Below, one piece after another: positions 48,175 through 56,558 of a DNA stretch of 64,000 nt; position 1 is the first letter of the stretch, and every line of letters begins with the position of its first letter. Source of the stretch: Gammaproteobacteria bacterium (lineage in GTDB: Bacteria > Pseudomonadota > Gammaproteobacteria > Pseudomonadales > Pseudohongiellaceae); contig JAJFKE010000049.1 in the NCBI GenBank assembly GCA_021773355.1, forward strand, positions 124,001-188,000. Direction: 5' to 3'. The notes below the pieces were generated by a model that saw only the letters and a list, made by a program, of their open reading frames with translations, was not told where the DNA came from and searched no databases. Position numbers and translations under genes: made by a program.

Positions 48175-48675
48175 ATGGCGACTATCATTCGAACCGAACA
48201 TAAAACCCTAATTTCGGCACCGCGGGGCCAGCAACATTCAGACAATCAGAATCAGTGGCTGGCATCGATGAATGATAGCGGCTGGCGTGTGCTTACCGAC
48301 TTCCACAACTGGCCTGATTGGGTTCCCTCTGTCACAGAGGCGGCACTGACGGATAGTGATTCCCCCGCCAGGGGTAGCTTGCTGAACATCAGCTTCGCAG
48401 GGTCCACTGCCCTTTGGTCTATTGATCTTTGGGACCCGCCACAACGTATTCAACTCAGTGGGGAGATAGCTGGCGTGGAAACAGCCTATGGATTTTTAAT
48501 CCGCATGAACCCTAATAAATCACAACTTGAAATCTCACTGGAGATTGAGAGAAGGCTAAGCGGCTTAGCACAACTATTGGCAGGTCTAATAAGATGGAGG
48601 CAGCAGCACTGGGGGCAGCGAATGGTGTCAAATTTGGGCGACAGGATTCGTCCAGATAAAAGTTTACCAAGCTAA
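48175..48675 (+). CDS. SRPBCC (polyketide cyclase-like) family protein
   Basis: 166 residues. Contains a START-like fold pattern: LTDFHNWPDWVPSVTEAAL, PARGSLLNISFAG, WDPPQRIQLSGEI and a C-terminal helix rich in R/Q. Ligand unknown. Single gene between two noncoding stretches. Confidence 0.8.
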   Translation: MATIIRTEHKTLISAPRGQQHSDNQNQWLASMNDSGWRVLTDFHNWPDWVPSVTEAALTDSDSPARGSLLNISFAGSTALWSIDLWDPPQRIQLSGEIAGVETAYGFLIRMNPNKSQLEISLEIERRLSGLAQLLAGLIRWRQQHWGQRMVSNLGDRIRPDKSLPS

Positions 48676-48925
48676 CTACTATATATAGTGTTTTATTATC
48701 AATATTTCCCCAATAACTTGATTTCTCTCCATATGGGCGCTCAGAAATGTAAGAAAATGCTACAAATTGCTGATTTTTCAGTACATTCTATGTAATGTGG
48801 CTTGGTTCACATTTAGCTAACTTGTGTCTGGTATTTCCAGTCTAATTTGAAATACTGAGAAGTCAGTCATGTTTTTGGGTGTAGTATTTAAGGATATCTC
48901 AAATAAAGAATAAGAATTAATCCCT

Positions 48926-51235
48926 ATGAATTCCGAAGCTAACACAAGTCTAATTGAGGCGATCAATCAGAATCGACGCGTTCAGCTATCGATCGATAAA
49001 CTGTCCAAAGGCATAGATAATTATCATATCGATGTAAAACTCAGCCCGAAATTTTCATCAGATATCAAAAAGCTTGTTGCCCTTGTAGTTTCGCAAATTG
49101 CCATTCCCAAACCCAAGCATTGGGACAATTCAAAAGCATTCGAAAAAATAAGAACCGAATATCTCGATATGATGACGATTCTTATTCACAGGGTGAAAAC
49201 AGATTTGAGCGCAGATGAAATCTGCTTTCTTCAATTTGCAGTAATAAAAATAATTCTCAGAGTTACTAGAGCTCAAATAGATTTAGATATTGGTAATGTC
49301 ACTTCACGATTAGCAGATTTAAGAAGCAAAGGGTCGTCTGAAGCGCTGGCGACTGATCAACGCCTGTTCTGGCTGAAGAAAAACTATGATTCGATTCTCT
49401 ATAATGTAAACAAGCAAATATTTTCTCAACTGCAAAGAGTTGAGGAAAGACAGTTGGCACCTATACGAGACCAATTTCTAGGCGAAGAATATCAATTCGT
49501 AGTAGATGTACTTCTCAATCCCTTATTGTATGTTTCCGACCCCAGTGCATTGCCCTTACTACTGAATGAATTTTGTGTGTTCAATTGGAATAGCGAGGCT
49601 TCTGGGTTTATCGAACTGAATACCAAGGTTGAGCAACTTCTCAATAAGCGCCTCAAGCAGTTGCCGATATCGCCCCTTAAGGATAATTCAAGCAATGATG
49701 CTTCTTCTGCGGAAATTCATGATGAGTTAGGCGGGCTGTTTCTGACGCAGACTTTTTTCGGTCCGGCTAAGGACACAAAAGCTACCATTTTTGAAGATCT
49801 TAGCTGGTTTGAAAACGCAGAGAATATCGCCACACTATTTAATGTTAAAAAGAATAATTCGGCCTTGGCCGATATTCGAAAGCAATTCGGATTCGGGACT
49901 TGGTGGAAAAAACGTGGAGAGCTTAAGCTTCTGGAGAGATCCCTAACTGCTTTTTCCAAGATACTTAGATCAAATAAAATTCTAGCGCAACTGCTGTCCT
50001 CACACTATATGCGTAGATCACTGAATCCACTCATCATGGAGCACGTGGATCTTAAAACAGTCTGCCAGTTTCTTAGCGGCAATATCACCGCGGCTAAACT
50101 GCAAGACAGTATTAGCGGTGGAAGTAAATTGTCTGCGGAACAAATGAAGTCATTAGAATCCTTAAAGAGCAAGCTAAAGGATCAGGTATCTAAAGCAGAT
50201 TCCAGCGACTCACTTAAATTGTTGAGTGACATCAGTCGTTATCGACAGAGCCTTAAATATTATCGCTTCGCACACAGGGCTTTTAACCGACTCAGCTTGT
50301 TAACCGCCGATGAGGATCTCAAACTTTCAAGTTCTGCCGGCACTCTGTATCTGGTGCCAACCAGCTCGGAAATAGAAGACGACGAAGAGCGCATCTGTCA
50401 TCACGCCATAATGAAAGCAGATGTACGCGGCTCAACAACGGTTACCGATGAACTCCAAAATAAGGGATTAAACCCTGCGTCCTATTTTAGTATGCGCTTC
50501 TTCAATCCCATCAATAAAATCTTAGCTACCTATGGTGCGAATAAAGTATTTATTGAGGGCGACGCAATTATTCTAAGTTTCCTTGAATACGAACAGACTC
50601 CTCAGGAGTGGTTCTCCGTAGCACGTGCCTGCGGGTATTCGAGAGATATGCTAAAGATTGTAGGTTCCAATAACCGTTATTCAACACAGATGGGATTGCC
50701 GCTACTGGAGCTGGGAGTCGGTATTTGCTATTCCAATGAAGCTCCGCGCTACCTCTATGATGAGGATAAGTCGATCATGATTTCTGGCGCCATAGGCTTA
50801 GCCGACCGTATGTCTTCTTGTTCATGGATACTTAGAGAGGCCATAAAGAAAAATCTATTCAACATTGATGTGCTTCGTATTGCCGACGGAGAGTCGGGTA
50901 AAGGAGAGAAGGGCCAGCACTATGTGCGTTACAACGTAAATGGAATCCTCATCGATGATGCCGCCTTTAGCAAGTTACAAGACGAAATCACGTTAAAGTC
51001 CGTGCGCATGAAGCTAAATGGTAAACAATACTTGTTTCATGTGGGCCAATACCCGGATACTCAGGGGCGGAAGAAGGATCTAATTATTCGCGAAGGAAAA
51101 GTGGATATCTGGCGTGACTCTGAAATCCAAGAGGATCCAGATAGCGACGAGGTTTACTACGAAGTAGTAGTTAATCGAAAAGTCATTCCGCTCGTTCTAG
51201 AATCTGTGAATGGAAAGCAGACTGCTACCGCCTAA
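48926..51235 (+). CDS. Large protein with divergent class III nucleotidyl cyclase domain
   Basis: 769 residues. The first about 480 residues are helical, with no recognisable domain, no signal peptide and no TM. The C-terminal part from about 490 resembles a class III cyclase: metal Asp D499 in MKADVRGST and D546 in VFIEGDAIILSF, spaced 47 apart, and R628 in GAIGLADRM. The substrate-specifying position before GD is Phe in place of Lys or Glu, and the transition-state Asn aligned before R628 is Gly (G624). It may bind nucleotides without cyclising them. The region is AT-rich. Confidence 0.72.
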   Translation: MNSEANTSLIEAINQNRRVQLSIDKLSKGIDNYHIDVKLSPKFSSDIKKLVALVVSQIAIPKPKHWDNSKAFEKIRTEYLDMMTILIHRVKTDLSADEICFLQFAVIKIILRVTRAQIDLDIGNVTSRLADLRSKGSSEALATDQRLFWLKKNYDSILYNVNKQIFSQLQRVEERQLAPIRDQFLGEEYQFVVDVLLNPLLYVSDPSALPLLLNEFCVFNWNSEASGFIELNTKVEQLLNKRLKQLPISPLKDNSSNDASSAEIHDELGGLFLTQTFFGPAKDTKATIFEDLSWFENAENIATLFNVKKNNSALADIRKQFGFGTWWKKRGELKLLERSLTAFSKILRSNKILAQLLSSHYMRRSLNPLIMEHVDLKTVCQFLSGNITAAKLQDSISGGSKLSAEQMKSLESLKSKLKDQVSKADSSDSLKLLSDISRYRQSLKYYRFAHRAFNRLSLLTADEDLKLSSSAGTLYLVPTSSEIEDDEERICHHAIMKADVRGSTTVTDELQNKGLNPASYFSMRFFNPINKILATYGANKVFIEGDAIILSFLEYEQTPQEWFSVARACGYSRDMLKIVGSNNRYSTQMGLPLLELGVGICYSNEAPRYLYDEDKSIMISGAIGLADRMSSCSWILREAIKKNLFNIDVLRIADGESGKGEKGQHYVRYNVNGILIDDAAFSKLQDEITLKSVRMKLNGKQYLFHVGQYPDTQGRKKDLIIREGKVDIWRDSEIQEDPDSDEVYYEVVVNRKVIPLVLESVNGKQTATA

Positions 51236-51240
51236 ATTAA

Positions 51241-51795
51241 CTAGTGGTGATGTCCGCCCACTCCGTGCACATGTCCGTGGGCAATTTCCTCATCGCTAGC
51301 ATCTCGAATTCCTTCTACCTGCACTTCGTAATAAAGAATTTTCCCTGCCAGCGGGTGATTAAAATCAACATCGGCATTGAATTTCCCTACTTTAACTACC
51401 ACCACCGCACGTTTACCTTGATTCGTGTCAACGGCAGCCGGCATCCCAGGCAGAATTTTTTTGGGAGGAGAGGGGAATTGTAAATGTTTGATTGGAACTC
51501 GCTGCATTGAATTAGGACGCCGGTAGCCATAGGCGTCGTCCGGTTGTAATGTAATTTCGATCGCGTCACCAACCTTCTTGCCTTCCAAGGCCTTCTCCAG
51601 TCCTACTACGACATTGTGAAATCCGTGCAAATAGAACAGCGGCTCGCCACCATGGGATTCTTCCCTCCAATCACCTCGTTTTCCTTCTGGCGTGACTTCG
51701 GCCAGCCGGTAGTGAAAACTAACCACCTTATTCATTTCGATAACCGCTTCGTCTGGGGCTTCACTTGCATCTTTGCTTACGTCAACTTCAGACAT
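51241..51795 (-). CDS. slyD: FKBP-type peptidyl-prolyl isomerase, SlyD-like
   Basis: 184 residues. FKBP fold with the IF chaperone insert: VVSFHYRLAE, FYLHGFHNVVVGLEKAL, DDAYGYRRP, DFNHPLAGK. The His-rich tail (HGHVHGVGGHHH) can bind metal as in SlyD, which supports hydrogenase maturation and general folding. Stop is five bases from the convergent cyclase-like gene. Confidence 0.93.
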   Translation of the reverse strand: MSEVDVSKDASEAPDEAVIEMNKVVSFHYRLAEVTPEGKRGDWREESHGGEPLFYLHGFHNVVVGLEKALEGKKVGDAIEITLQPDDAYGYRRPNSMQRVPIKHLQFPSPPKKILPGMPAAVDTNQGKRAVVVVKVGKFNADVDFNHPLAGKILYYEVQVEGIRDASDEEIAHGHVHGVGGHHH

Positions 51796-51962
51796 TCATT
51801 GCTCTCCTGCGTAGGGGTATAATTCTATCAGATGGATCTTGGCTATAAGTAGTTTCGAGCACTGTATTGGCGATACTGGATCTGGAATGAGAAACGGATT
51901 CTGGTAGCAGTTGCCTGTCTCTGGTGATACTTTCAAGATTACTATTCTCAGGTCACCCCTCT

Positions 51963-52970
51963 ATGCCCCCTGAAGACCACAGTTCTAAATTTCCTGTTCC
52001 GCTAGTAAATTCTGAGAAGTATCTGGATAGGCTGAATCATTTCCTCGCTTTGTCTCTATCTATACCAGAACGAGTTGCCAGGGCACTTGGAGCTATTGTC
52101 GGGGGTAGCACCCTGCTTCTCACTAAGACTCTCTTTCCTAGAGCGGTTAAGGACTCAAATAGCTACCGCTTTACTTTTGGCATGTTTCAAACATTCCTAA
52201 TCAGGAATGTTGCCGAGCTCAAGGACTTCACCACAGACACCGAGTTACAAGAACATTTCTTGCACAGAAAACTATTAGGAACCAGCTTAGAGGCAGCGGG
52301 TTTGCTGACAATGCATCTGTCGCCGGTCTGGGTTTTCGCGATTGCCTCAGACGCCGCAAAAGGAGGCCAGGTATTTCTTAATCGCCTGGTGCATTACCTG
52401 AAGGAAAATCAGGTAATCGATGAGAGCAGCAATCCTGATTCTCTAGAACAGGTTCTACTATCTATTCACGAAATGGGCCGGCAGGGCGCTACTGCTATCG
52501 ACACACCACCCTTATCAATTCCTGAAATAGAAGAGTTGGCGCAGCAGTTACGCACCTCAACGGCGTCTCTGAGGCAAAATTCAGCTGGTCTATTACCCCG
52601 ATTCGAATCGATTTGGGATCAAATCAGCCTGGTTGCCAAGAAAGAGAATCTCAGTACAGAACAGGTGTTGGGCATGTTATCGCTAAGTGCCGCGGCTATA
52701 GCTCAAACCAGCGTAGGGACTGCGGGCGCAGTGGGCAAAACTGGCTTTTACCTGCTGGACGAAGTACTTCTCAATGGCTACAAAGAAACCTTAATTGAAC
52801 TATCCGATACCGGCTCTTTGCGTTATATGCAGCAGAATATGCAACCTTTTATCGAAAATGCGCAATCTCATTTCGATTTCAAAATCGAAACCCGGTCACA
52901 GCGTTGGTTCAAAAATGGATTCAATAAACTGTTACAAGCTATAAGGGCTAAAAATAGATTTCGTAATTGA
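51963..52970 (+). CDS. Hypothetical protein
   Basis: 335 residues from ATG 51963 (a GTG at 51924 would add 13). Soluble or weakly membrane-associated; a hydrophobic stretch lies around LGAIVGGSTLLLTKTLF and another in LSAAAIAQTSVGTAGAVG. The rest is helical. I recognise no domain. It stands alone between the FKBP gene and the XRE-like gene. Confidence 0.6.
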   Translation: MPPEDHSSKFPVPLVNSEKYLDRLNHFLALSLSIPERVARALGAIVGGSTLLLTKTLFPRAVKDSNSYRFTFGMFQTFLIRNVAELKDFTTDTELQEHFLHRKLLGTSLEAAGLLTMHLSPVWVFAIASDAAKGGQVFLNRLVHYLKENQVIDESSNPDSLEQVLLSIHEMGRQGATAIDTPPLSIPEIEELAQQLRTSTASLRQNSAGLLPRFESIWDQISLVAKKENLSTEQVLGMLSLSAAAIAQTSVGTAGAVGKTGFYLLDEVLLNGYKETLIELSDTGSLRYMQQNMQPFIENAQSHFDFKIETRSQRWFKNGFNKLLQAIRAKNRFRN

Positions 52971-53188
52971 AACTTGCAGATTGTGTTGACTAAATTCTGC
53001 AAAAATTTAACTAATTCCCACTCTTTTAAAGAAATTATTACCATAAGAATTTCATTGTGTTAGCTTAAATTTGCCCTGATTACTATGAAGTCTTAGGGCA
53101 TAGACCTGTTACACTACATAAACAAATGCAGAGGGGGCTGCGGGCGACAGAATATTATGATTTCTTGGTCGCATGCAGCATCAAAATT

Positions 53189-53497
53189 ATGAATCAAGCC
53201 CAATTTTCCAAATTTTCTCCGATCACAGTAGCCGTTAAAAAGAACGTGAGGCAACTGCGTCTTAACGCGGGTTATTCCATGAACGAGGGTGCACGATTAT
53301 TAGGAGTATCCCGTAAGCAACTGGAGGATATAGAAACAATTCGCAATTATGGCTGCCATCTGGATCTGGAGTTATTGGCGAAAATGAAGGTAATCTACAA
53401 GACATCCCTAGACCAATTGGTTGGTGATATCCCTGAAGATTATTATTCCGAATTCTACGTACGGCCTCGGAAACGGCTGGGATCAAAGCCGCGTTAG
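53189..53497 (+). CDS. XRE-family helix-turn-helix protein
   Basis: 102 residues from the ATG at 53189; an alternative ATG at 53126 adds 21 residues. The HTH lies in NVRQLRLNAGYSMNEGARLL through SRKQLEDIE, followed by ELLAKMKVIYKTSLDQLVG typical of Cro/CI domains, then a basic tail RPRKRLG. Targets are unknown. It could form a local regulator with the small gene downstream, but no evidence links them. Confidence 0.75.
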   Translation: MNQAQFSKFSPITVAVKKNVRQLRLNAGYSMNEGARLLGVSRKQLEDIETIRNYGCHLDLELLAKMKVIYKTSLDQLVGDIPEDYYSEFYVRPRKRLGSKPR

Positions 53498-53525
53498 CGA
53501 GCGCCTGCGGGCTTAATCGGTAAAA

Positions 53526-53553
53526 CTGCTCTGCGCGTCACGCCTCAGAGCAG
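53526..53553. terminator. Hairpin after the XRE gene
   Basis: CTGCTCTG (53526-53533) pairs with CAGAGCAG (53546-53553) around a 12-base loop. On the minus strand it is followed by TTTT; on the plus strand by no T-run. A weak terminator at best. Confidence 0.3.
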
Positions 53554-53676
53554 ATTCCGGGTCTAAAGTCTGCTAAGGCTTTTCAAGCTACTCCATTCAA
53601 CCCCTGCTCGCTTTGTGGCCGAAAGTGGCAAAATGATGTATAATTACCGGCTTTTGTGGCAAAGAGTAAGACTTTC

Positions 53677-53853
53677 ATGGCGAATAAATCAAAAAAAGAC
53701 GCGGCTGTAAGTAATCGCGCAGATCTGGCAGAACACGTTGATGCATTTTTAAAATCCGGCGGCAAGGTTCAACAAATTCCCTCCGGTGTTAGTGGACAAA
53801 CCTCTACCAGCGGCCCCAGACAAATAGTCCTAAGCCACAAAACAAGCTCTTAA
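53677..53853 (+). CDS. Small SutA-like protein
   Basis: 58 residues. The segment HVDAFLKSGGKVQQIPSG matches the conserved C-terminal pattern (EFLxxGGKVQEI) of SutA, an RNA-polymerase-binding factor of Pseudomonas slow growth. It lacks the acidic N-terminal region of full SutA, so only the conserved end is present. TATAAT at 53639-53644 may be its -10 element; the -35 is weak. Confidence 0.7.
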   Translation: MANKSKKDAAVSNRADLAEHVDAFLKSGGKVQQIPSGVSGQTSTSGPRQIVLSHKTSS

Positions 53854-53961
53854 AACTCTCTCCTGAAGAAATCACGGTGCCACCGCACCGTCTCGCGCGG
53901 AGTAGTGGATGACAGGCAAATCCTGCAATTTCTACCCGGCACAATGTCAATTCATACACAC

Positions 53962-54873
53962 TTATAGCTGTTTAATCTGGTAGCCTTTGTCAGCCAGCAG
54001 ATCCAATAATCCGTTCTCTCCTACTATGTGAGCTGCTCCCACCAAGACAAACTCCGTGTCTGCATCTTGCAACATTCGATCAATCTGAGGGATCCATTTC
54101 AGATTCCTTTGCAGAAGTAGAGAATCGTAAAGCTCAGGCGCTTCTTGTTTCATATCATCCACAAATAGTTCAGAAAGGTTCGAATCGTTTCCGGATCGCC
54201 AGGCACCGATCATTTCTTCCATTAGCTCATCGATTTCATCAAGCTCACGCAATGACAATAAGATGAACTCGCTCTCATTGCCTTCACCCATCGCTGCGAT
54301 AAAGCCAATTTGTTCTTGCACAGATTCCAACTGACCGAGGTACTTTCCATCACTCATGGCACGTGAATTAAAGTACACATCCACACCTTGTGGTGTAAAA
54401 CCCATGCTCTGAAATTCCAAAATTTGTAGTGTGCTAACTAACAAGCCTGGTTTAAATTTTTCCAACATCATGAGTGGCAAACCTGTACCGGCTGTGTATT
54501 CCGTTAACGCTGCATAGGCCTCTTCATTCAAAACGGTTTTGAGAGTTCGCTCATCACTATAAGTCAGCTGTTGCAGCATCTGCGTTTGCACCGCCAGGTC
54601 ACCCATGGAGCTAATGTCGGTTTCAAAATACAACTGGGAACTGGCCTGATACGCTTGCTCAAATTCATCCGGCAACGGGTAGTCGCCTGGTCGAAGCAAA
54701 TGCACGGTACCACCGAGATATAGTGTGTTGCCCCCGGAGCTCACTGACCAAACCGATGTGTCTGCAACAGCAGAAGCCATGAACGCTATGCTCAAGAATA
54801 GAGTGCATCCGGTTGAAGCCAATTTTCGGCCGGTTAAAAGAAATAGATTACTCATTTGGAAATTCTCCTGCAT
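53962..54873 (-). CDS. TraB/GumN family protein
   Basis: 303 residues. Signal peptide or TM at about 15-37, then the TraB/GumN domain with LYLGGTVHLLRPGDYPLP and GAAHIVGENGLLDLL, holding the GTVH and GAAH metal-binding-like motifs of the metalloprotease-related Tiki/TraB group. Probably periplasmic or membrane-associated. Divergent from the DUF6164 gene. Function not established. ATG at 54855 is an alternative start. Confidence 0.88.
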   Translation of the reverse strand: MQENFQMSNLFLLTGRKLASTGCTLFLSIAFMASAVADTSVWSVSSGGNTLYLGGTVHLLRPGDYPLPDEFEQAYQASSQLYFETDISSMGDLAVQTQMLQQLTYSDERTLKTVLNEEAYAALTEYTAGTGLPLMMLEKFKPGLLVSTLQILEFQSMGFTPQGVDVYFNSRAMSDGKYLGQLESVQEQIGFIAAMGEGNESEFILLSLRELDEIDELMEEMIGAWRSGNDSNLSELFVDDMKQEAPELYDSLLLQRNLKWIPQIDRMLQDADTEFVLVGAAHIVGENGLLDLLADKGYQIKQL

Positions 54874-55053
54874 GGATATTCTCGGACAGCAAATTAGCTA
54901 TTGGCTACGGCGGTAAATGGTCAGCACTATGCAATTACTCCTACAAGCTGTAATTAGGCAACATCCGTGATTTTACACAGCAACTTGTTAAAGGTAGCAT
55001 GCCCGCAACAAGCGTAAAAGCCACTCACTCTCACATTAATCGTATTGCCCACT

Positions 55054-55413
55054 ATGTCAAAGCTATTGTTTCGAATGCGTAATGTGCCCGAAGATGAGGC
55101 TCAAGAAGTAAGAGAACTTCTGGAAGTACACGAAATCGATTATTTTGAGACTTCCGCTGGTAACTGGGGTATTTCCCTGCCGGCAATCTGGTTAAAAAAT
55201 GTCGAACAGTTTGAGCAGGCGCGTGAGCTGCTAGATGGGTATCAGCGTGATCGGTCTGAGCGATTGCGCAGAGAATATCAGCTAAGCAAAGAAAGAGGAG
55301 AACTGAAAACAACGTGGCAGAGTTTCAAAGAAAATCCACTACAGTTCATTGCCTATTCTCTCACGATCGCTTTGGTATTCTACCTATCAACGCTATTTTT
55401 TCTATCTTTCTGA
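55054..55413 (+). CDS. DUF6164 family small membrane protein
   Basis: 119 residues from ATG 55054. N-terminal globular part (KLLFRMRNVPEDEAQEVREL) resembles the DUF2007/DUF6164 signalling fold; basic middle; one C-terminal TM (about 98-118). Unknown function. Confidence 0.78.
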   Translation: MSKLLFRMRNVPEDEAQEVRELLEVHEIDYFETSAGNWGISLPAIWLKNVEQFEQARELLDGYQRDRSERLRREYQLSKERGELKTTWQSFKENPLQFIAYSLTIALVFYLSTLFFLSF

Positions 55414-55470
55414 AAAGAATCGCAATGTGGTTAAAAGTTCAAATTCGAACTAAACAATTATTGTAGTAGC

Positions 55471-55845
55471 TTAGACGAGTTCACTAAACTTGTTAAATCC
55501 GTCGAAATTCTCCGTAGCGTCTGTTTCTTCTGAAACGAAATCCAATTCGTTTTCGGTTGGAGACCAGATTTCTTCACAACTCTCAATAAATTTTAGCCCA
55601 ACTTCCTTCTTGTTTACTCGAATAACTTGTACCGGTAGCGCAGGCATAGTCTCATCCCAACCGTCTCCGCGAATCTTGACATCCAACTCCATCATGACGA
55701 AAAAATTTAAATCTTCGTCTAACTTGATTGAAACTCCGCTAGTTGACATGTCTTGGATGTCGCAGGTAACTGTTCCCAATAATGGGTGATTAAGAGTAGC
55801 CCAAAAATCTACCTCTACTCGTTTATGTCGTCTTCTTTCAATCAT
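55471..55845 (-). CDS. PilZ domain protein
   Basis: 124 residues. The c-di-GMP-binding motifs RRRHKR (RxxxR-type, residues 4-9) and DMSTSGVSI (D/NxSxxG) are intact. The tail is acidic. A free-standing PilZ adaptor, likely to couple c-di-GMP to motility or envelope functions; its partner is not evident. Confidence 0.92.
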   Translation of the reverse strand: MIERRRHKRVEVDFWATLNHPLLGTVTCDIQDMSTSGVSIKLDEDLNFFVMMELDVKIRGDGWDETMPALPVQVIRVNKKEVGLKFIESCEEIWSPTENELDFVSEETDATENFDGFNKFSELV

Positions 55846-56225
55846 AAGTAATTACTCGTGCAACCTGGAAACTCATAACTAAGTCTAGTGTAGATATGCT
55901 ACCAGTTAAATTCATGATATTTGATTAATCGTCTAACTATGTGAACTGGCGCGCAATTCTACACACAAACCAAATCGATTTCCTGTTTCTTCTATGATCA
56001 ATGCTGGAATTCTAGTGATATTTCTTGCTGTGCTTTGGCCTGACCCAGGTATTTCACTTTGTCATCCGAAACAAGGCGGGACACACGGAATTACCTTCAC
56101 AATCACTTGCCGAGGTTTTCACTTAACATATTGGACCGGTTTATCTAAATTTCCATTTCCTTGAATAGTTCTGAGGAGATAGCATTAGATTAAGATTCTG
56201 CAATTTCTTTTTCTTGCCTGCGTGC
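55846..56225. other. Intergenic region with no recognised feature
   Basis: 380 bp upstream of the sRNA promoter. No open frame of plausible length, no repeat and no terminator seen. Confidence 0.5.
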
Positions 56226-56254
56226 TTTACAGGACCAAGGATGTGGTATATAAA
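56226..56254 (+). promoter_or_regulatory. Sigma70-type promoter of the sRNA candidate
   Basis: TTTACA (56226-56231), 17-base spacer, TATAAA (56249-56254). Predicted start at about 56261. Each hexamer is one base off consensus. Confidence 0.65.
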
Positions 56255-56260
56255 ATCACC

Positions 56261-56490
56261 AGGCGTTTGTTAGTAATTCTAACAGGGGGAATTTGCTAAC
56301 AACCTTGGCTACCCTGGCATTAAAAGGAGGTGATCCCATCAATAGTCAATCTATCAAGGGAGCCTCCAGTTACTTAATCTAATAGTGATCAGGTAATTGG
56401 AGGGGCATCGCCTAAGCAATTGGCGATTCCTTTGCTCCCATAAGTAGTAGATCCCGTTATCACTTTTCGTGGTAACGGGATTTTCTGTTT
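56261..56490 (+). ncRNA. Candidate small RNA, about 225 nt
   Basis: Bounded by the promoter at 56226-56254 and the strong terminator at 56451-56484. Foldable segments: CCTCCAGTTAC (56363-56373) with GTAATTGGAGG (56393-56403), and ATCGCC with GGCGAT (56407-56426). The transcript contains several GGA motifs (56287, 56326, 56359, 56399), of the sort bound by CsrA/RsmA, and AAGGAGGTGATCC, the complement of the 16S rRNA 3' end. No open frame has a normal start codon after this SD-like sequence. Function is inference; a leader with an unusual start cannot be excluded. Confidence 0.5.
56451..56490 (+). terminator. Intrinsic terminator
   Basis: A 13-bp stem with one G-U pair (56451-56463 with 56469-56481), loop TTTTC, then TTTTCTGTTTCTT. 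Orientation is plus. The gene on the other side, lhr, ends at 56559 on the minus strand. Confidence 0.9.
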
Positions 56491-56558
56491 CTTGGGGCTG
56501 CGAATTCTACAGAGGCATACAATCTATAATGGGTACCACGGCAGGTAGAGAGTAAAAA

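Noticed and set aside
53613..53644. Sigma-54 promoter before the SutA-like gene
   Set aside because: The GG and GC elements are one base out of the required spacing; the TATAAT may belong to a weak sigma70 promoter.
53874..53891. Terminator after the SutA-like gene
   Set aside because: A 7-bp hairpin (ACGGTGC/GCACCGT) is present but lacks a T-run.
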